The notes beneath the pieces were generated by a model. That model saw only the letters and a list, made by a program, of their open reading frames with translations, ran no database searches and was not told the DNA's origin. This document shows, piece after piece, positions 5,925 to 8,532 of a DNA stretch of 8,532 nt (position 1 is its first letter; every line of letters begins with the position of its first letter). A program made the position numbers and the translations under genes. The stretch comes from Candidatus Woesearchaeota archaeon (GTDB taxonomy: Archaea; Nanobdellota; Nanobdellia; Woesearchaeales; GW2011-AR9), in assembly GCA_016188105.1 (NCBI GenBank), contig JACPIL010000043.1:1-8532 (forward strand). The letters run 5' to 3'.

Positions 5925-6413
5925 TCAATCACCTTGAGCTTTAAACAATGTTTTGTCTGCATGAAGCAGGCTGTCATGTAAAGATTTCATAGACTTTCGT
6001 AACTTATTGAAATTAGCTTCTTCATTGTATTCAGAAACCTCTAAACTTTTACTAGTTTCACTTAACTCCCATAGTTTTTTCTTGAGCTCATCCAATTCCC
6101 CTAACATTCTTTGATACACATCAACCTTGACGTATAGTTCTTGTCTTGGCATTAATTCGGAAGTAGGTATTGGTCTTGGGGTTCGTGAGAAAGGAAATAC
6201 CGGTGGTGCAGGAAGTTGATCTTCCATCATGGGCTCTTCTTCAGGAAAAGCTACCGGTTTATCAAAACCCACGGCTGCTTTTACTGATTCTGGTTCTATT
6301 ATCCTATCTTGAGAAGAAGTAGTAGGAAACCGCAAGGCTTTTTCATCGTAAGGTTTACCTTCCGGGAATGGAACCTTAGGTACTGCTTTCTTTCGTCCAA
6401 ATAACCAGCCCAT
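5925..6413 (-). CDS. Coiled-coil protein with disordered N-terminus, first gene of trio
   Basis: A 162-residue protein without a recognisable family. The first nine residues (MGWLFGRKK) are hydrophobic then basic and could form a short membrane-touching anchor, though no true signal peptide or transmembrane helix exists. Residues 10-90 are Pro/Glu-rich and look disordered. Residues 93-158 form a helical coiled-coil module (LYVKVDVYQRML ... HADKTLF) that resembles almost the whole of the next gene product. Its last codons contain the GGTGAT that serves the next gene. The ATG at 6413 is about 26 bp behind a TATA box and has no Shine-Dalgarno, so it would be translated from a leaderless message. 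Function unknown; a scaffold or a membrane-proximal oligomer is possible but unproven. Confidence 0.75.
   Translation of the reverse strand: MGWLFGRKKAVPKVPFPEGKPYDEKALRFPTTSSQDRIIEPESVKAAVGFDKPVAFPEEEPMMEDQLPAPPVFPFSRTPRPIPTSELMPRQELYVKVDVYQRMLGELDELKKKLWELSETSKSLEVSEYNEEANFNKLRKSMKSLHDSLLHADKTLFKAQGD
5928..5933 (-). promoter_or_regulatory. Ribosome binding site deciding the start of the 76-residue coiled-coil gene
   Basis: GGTGAT on the minus strand is an exact archaeal Shine-Dalgarno core. It lies too close to the in-frame TTG (5928) but 5-6 bases from the ATG at 5922, so the ATG is the likely start. Confidence 0.65.
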
Positions 6414-6434
6414 AGGACTTCTAAGTGAAAGTGC

Positions 6435-6444
6435 ATTTAAAAAG
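6435..6444 (-). promoter_or_regulatory. TATA box of the coiled-coil operon
   Basis: CTTTTTAAAT on the minus strand is centred about 26 bp before the ATG at 6413, predicting transcription that begins at the start codon. It is half of a divergent promoter region of 116 bp shared with the secreted protein gene. Confidence 0.55.
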
Positions 6445-6480
6445 TTTGTTTAGTATTGGAGAATAGTAACTACATCATAT

Positions 6481-6508
6481 CTTTTTAAGTTTAGGAATCT
6501 ATTTTAAG
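6481..6508 (+). promoter_or_regulatory. Candidate TATA boxes for the secreted protein gene
   Basis: Two candidates exist: CTTTTTAAG at 6481-6489 and TATTTTAAG at 6500-6508. The first predicts a leader of about 20 bases; the second, about 26 bp before the ATG at 6530, predicts a leaderless message. GGGAGGG at 6508-6514 resembles a Shine-Dalgarno but is 15 bases from the ATG, further than usual. Confidence 0.4.
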
Positions 6509-6529
6509 GGAGGGCAGAGCGGTCTCTCT

Positions 6530-8215
6530 ATGAATCGATTCTTTAGTCTAGGTGTGGTTATTTTTTGTCTGGTAAGCATGATGGTTTCTGCAGATGAAAA
6601 CAAAACCATTCTTTTATCCGCCAATTTAGATAAAACTCTTTATCTCAACACTGAATACGCTTCTCTTTTCAAAATCGAAATCCAAGACAAAAAACCTTGC
6701 ACTCCCAAGGATATTGTTACCGTTTCATACCACATCAGCAAAGATGGTTTACTGATAAAAGAAGATTCTTTCTCCAAAGAAATAGGCTGTACCAGCTCTG
6801 CTTCGACCGGAAATTTTATTCCTTCAGAAACTGGAAATTACCTGCTTTGTGGGATGATTACTAATTCCAGCATAAATACTTTCCCCTCTCTTTCTTCTTG
6901 TACAGAATTTGAGGTTATCAGTACTACTGATATCAGCTGCGATGTTTCTTTACAACTGAAAACAAACCAAACCATCTTCTACGATAATGAGCAATCCATC
7001 AAATTTAAACCAGAACTGAACAACAAAACCTTCCCCTTTGTTACCGAATACTGGATTGAAGATTTATTTGGGAATATAATTAAACCAAAAGTAAATACCA
7101 CCAACACCAATGAGAAATCATGGAAAACCAATATCGATGAAGAAGATCGGGTTCTTTTCATCAAAGCAATTCTCTACCCCAGCTGTAATGATTCAGATCA
7201 AAGCGACAATGCTGCAGAAGAGATGTTCATCGTCCTGAATAACAGCTCTCTGCTACCTGCTTCAGACGCTGAAGAAACCACTGGAAGTAATGCTTATATC
7301 AATATCAGCAGCCTATCTCCTGAAAATCCTTCTTTCGGAAGCATCGTTAACGCAGAAGTTGAAATCTACAAAAATACTACAGACAAATATTCTGTTTCCT
7401 TATGGGTAGAAAAAGATGAGAAAACCATCAGCGAGAAGACCAAACTCCATCTCAAGAGTAAAAATACTTTATACAAGATGGTTATCCCGGCGCAGATTGA
7501 TGCTAATTGTGATCAGAAAACTGCAAGCGGTACGGCCAAACTAATCATCGAAGGTTTGGGCATACAAGAACAAAAGGATTTCTCATTAGCAGGAATAAAT
7601 GAGGGATTATGTCAAAAATCCAATCCTAAAGCAGAGTCGGAAAAAAAGGAACCAAACAAAGAAAAAAATTCTTTTCAGATTATTGATTTGCCAGCGCAGA
7701 TTTCTGCTGGAGAAGCAACCAGAGTAAAAATAGAAATTTTCAACAGCCAAGATGCAGAATTTGAAGCATGGAGTTACCTCTATCGCGGCAGTAAATGTTA
7801 TTCCTGCGCTTCTGGAGAGCGCGAAGATAACAAAATTCATTTTTCGGTTGATGCGGATGAACCAAAGACAGCGGAATTATTAGTAAAAACAGATTCGGGC
7901 CTTGAAGCAGGCGAATATAACCTTATGGTAAAGTACAAAAAAGAATCCCAAAAGAACGCTAAATCCCTTGTCTCGAAAATATATCTTGCTACGCCAAAAG
8001 AGGAAACAAAAACGGTTAATCAAAGCTTCTCAGTATTATCTGTGGGAAGTTCAGAAAGTGCCTTAACCGCTCAAAAAACCACTTTAACAGAAATTCCCAA
8101 TTATCCGGGAATTGTAGTCTATGAATCAAATTCAGAAAGGTCTAAAAAAATGATCTCCTGGGTCTTGTTAGTAGCCTTCGGATTGCTAAGTTTAGTTTTA
8201 ATCTGGAAGAGATAA
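6530..8215 (+). CDS. Large secreted, membrane-anchored surface protein with beta-sandwich domains
   Basis: A 561-residue protein with an N-terminal Sec signal peptide (hydrophobic core about 4-19, likely cut after VSA at 19-21) and a C-terminal membrane helix (about 541-559) ending in WKR, so nearly all of it would face outside. The exterior reads as several beta-sandwich repeats of the immunoglobulin/CARDB-like kind, for example IDLPAQISAGEATRVKIEIF and AGEYNLMVKYK. It holds ten cysteines outside the signal, including a CYSC pair in YRGSKCYSCASGE, and about eleven N-glycosylation sequons. A charged Lys/Glu/Asn linker (near 362-382) separates the last domain. No catalytic motif is seen, and S-layer-associated or adhesive roles are guesses. 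Its end overlaps the convergent kinase-like gene by 18 bases. Confidence 0.85.
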   Translation: MNRFFSLGVVIFCLVSMMVSADENKTILLSANLDKTLYLNTEYASLFKIEIQDKKPCTPKDIVTVSYHISKDGLLIKEDSFSKEIGCTSSASTGNFIPSETGNYLLCGMITNSSINTFPSLSSCTEFEVISTTDISCDVSLQLKTNQTIFYDNEQSIKFKPELNNKTFPFVTEYWIEDLFGNIIKPKVNTTNTNEKSWKTNIDEEDRVLFIKAILYPSCNDSDQSDNAAEEMFIVLNNSSLLPASDAEETTGSNAYINISSLSPENPSFGSIVNAEVEIYKNTTDKYSVSLWVEKDEKTISEKTKLHLKSKNTLYKMVIPAQIDANCDQKTASGTAKLIIEGLGIQEQKDFSLAGINEGLCQKSNPKAESEKKEPNKEKNSFQIIDLPAQISAGEATRVKIEIFNSQDAEFEAWSYLYRGSKCYSCASGEREDNKIHFSVDADEPKTAELLVKTDSGLEAGEYNLMVKYKKESQKNAKSLVSKIYLATPKEETKTVNQSFSVLSVGSSESALTAQKTTLTEIPNYPGIVVYESNSERSKKMISWVLLVAFGLLSLVLIWKR

Positions 8216-8532
8216 AATAAAATTTTGGATCTCTTTGGCATTCCTCAAAATGACAGTTATTTTTCCACATTCCTTTGCTAGTTTTGTGTGTATAACAAAC
8301 CGGTCATTTTTGTAGATGTAAGCATTTCTCAATAAAAAGAAAAGCCCTTCAAATTTTTTCTTTCTTTCGAAATTTCTTGCTATTACCCTTTTAAACAAGG
8401 TCCAGCGTGGGAGGCATAAAACAATCACTAAATCAGCTTTTTGAAAGGTCGGAACAAACCATGGGCTGCTGTGAACACCTTCAATAATCCAGTTTTTCTT
8501 TTTTAAGATCGATTTTAATTTATCATCTCTCT
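8198..8532 (-). CDS. P-loop nucleotide kinase-like protein (adenylate kinase/FlaR-type), 3' part
   Basis: The frame is open leftward from the window edge to TAA at 8200-8198, giving 111 residues; the N-terminus with the P-loop lies outside. Visible parts match the small kinase family often labelled DNA topology modulation protein FlaR or adenylate kinase-related: WIIEGVHSSPWF, then the strand ADLVIVLCLPRW with the Pro-Arg-Trp motif, then the arginine-rich lid region LFKRVIARNFERKK, and a C-terminal strand ITVILRNAKEIQNFI. A GTG at 8428 is an internal valine of ADLVIV, not the start. Expected activity is phosphate transfer from ATP to a nucleotide-like acceptor, but the substrate in this family is not established. 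Confidence 0.75.
   Translation of the reverse strand, partial: RDDKLKSILKKKNWIIEGVHSSPWFVPTFQKADLVIVLCLPRWTLFKRVIARNFERKKKFEGLFFLLRNAYIYKNDRFVIHTKLAKECGKITVILRNAKEIQNFILSLPD

Noticed and set aside
5922..5928. TTG at 5928 as start of the second coiled-coil gene
   Set aside because: GGTGAT overlaps the TTG itself, so a ribosome placed there would start at the ATG six bases downstream.
6979..7164. Minus-strand open frames within the secreted protein gene (also 7607-7840)
   Set aside because: Antisense shadows with Phe/Ser/Leu-rich low-complexity translations and no start signals.

Overview
The window looks like a piece of an archaeal chromosome, most likely from a DPANN-type lineage such as Woesearchaeota or Pacearchaeota. 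The archaeal call rests on four things seen in the sequence: a complete sliding-clamp PCNA, TATA boxes placed about 25-30 bp upstream of starts, GGTGAT/GGTGG-type ribosome binding sites, and a tRNA-Leu gene that lacks an encoded CCA and is interrupted by introns. The DPANN call is an inference from the small, tightly packed, mostly unrecognisable lysine-rich coiled-coil proteins and the style of the large secreted protein. Base composition is moderately AT-rich throughout and no mobile element or CRISPR array is visible.

Layout. Bases 1-123 hold the end of a rightward gene. Next comes a rightward two-gene ABC-2 type exporter (ATPase 200-919, permease 916-1692, stop and start overlapping), then a thioredoxin-like lipoprotein (1737-2153). 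The lipoprotein converges on a leftward block, its stop codon overlapping that of PCNA (2150-2896). Behind PCNA lie a frameshifted MOSC-domain gene (2969-3495), an archaeal RNase J of the beta-CASP family (3497-4834), a tRNA-Leu(CAA) with two introns (4974-5141), and an overlapping three-gene set of small coiled-coil proteins (5190-6413). At 6414-6529 there is a divergent promoter region. A 561-residue secreted, membrane-anchored, cysteine- and sequon-rich protein (6530-8215) runs rightward and overlaps tail to tail with the 3' part of a P-loop nucleotide-kinase-like gene (8198 to the window edge, leftward).

How the genes fit together. RNase J and MOSC are nearly contiguous and probably cotranscribed; PCNA has its own promoter. 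The lipoprotein and the large surface protein would both work outside the cytoplasmic membrane, and a thioredoxin fold there could serve disulphide-rich surface proteins, but that link is only a guess. Several genes have a TATA box at the distance expected for leaderless transcripts, whereas PCNA and the second coiled-coil gene use a Shine-Dalgarno sequence.

The most interesting parts are the doubly interrupted tRNA-Leu with one intron at an unusual position, the copy of its 3' end next to a palindrome, and the coiled-coil trio, in which at least two members appear to share one helical module.
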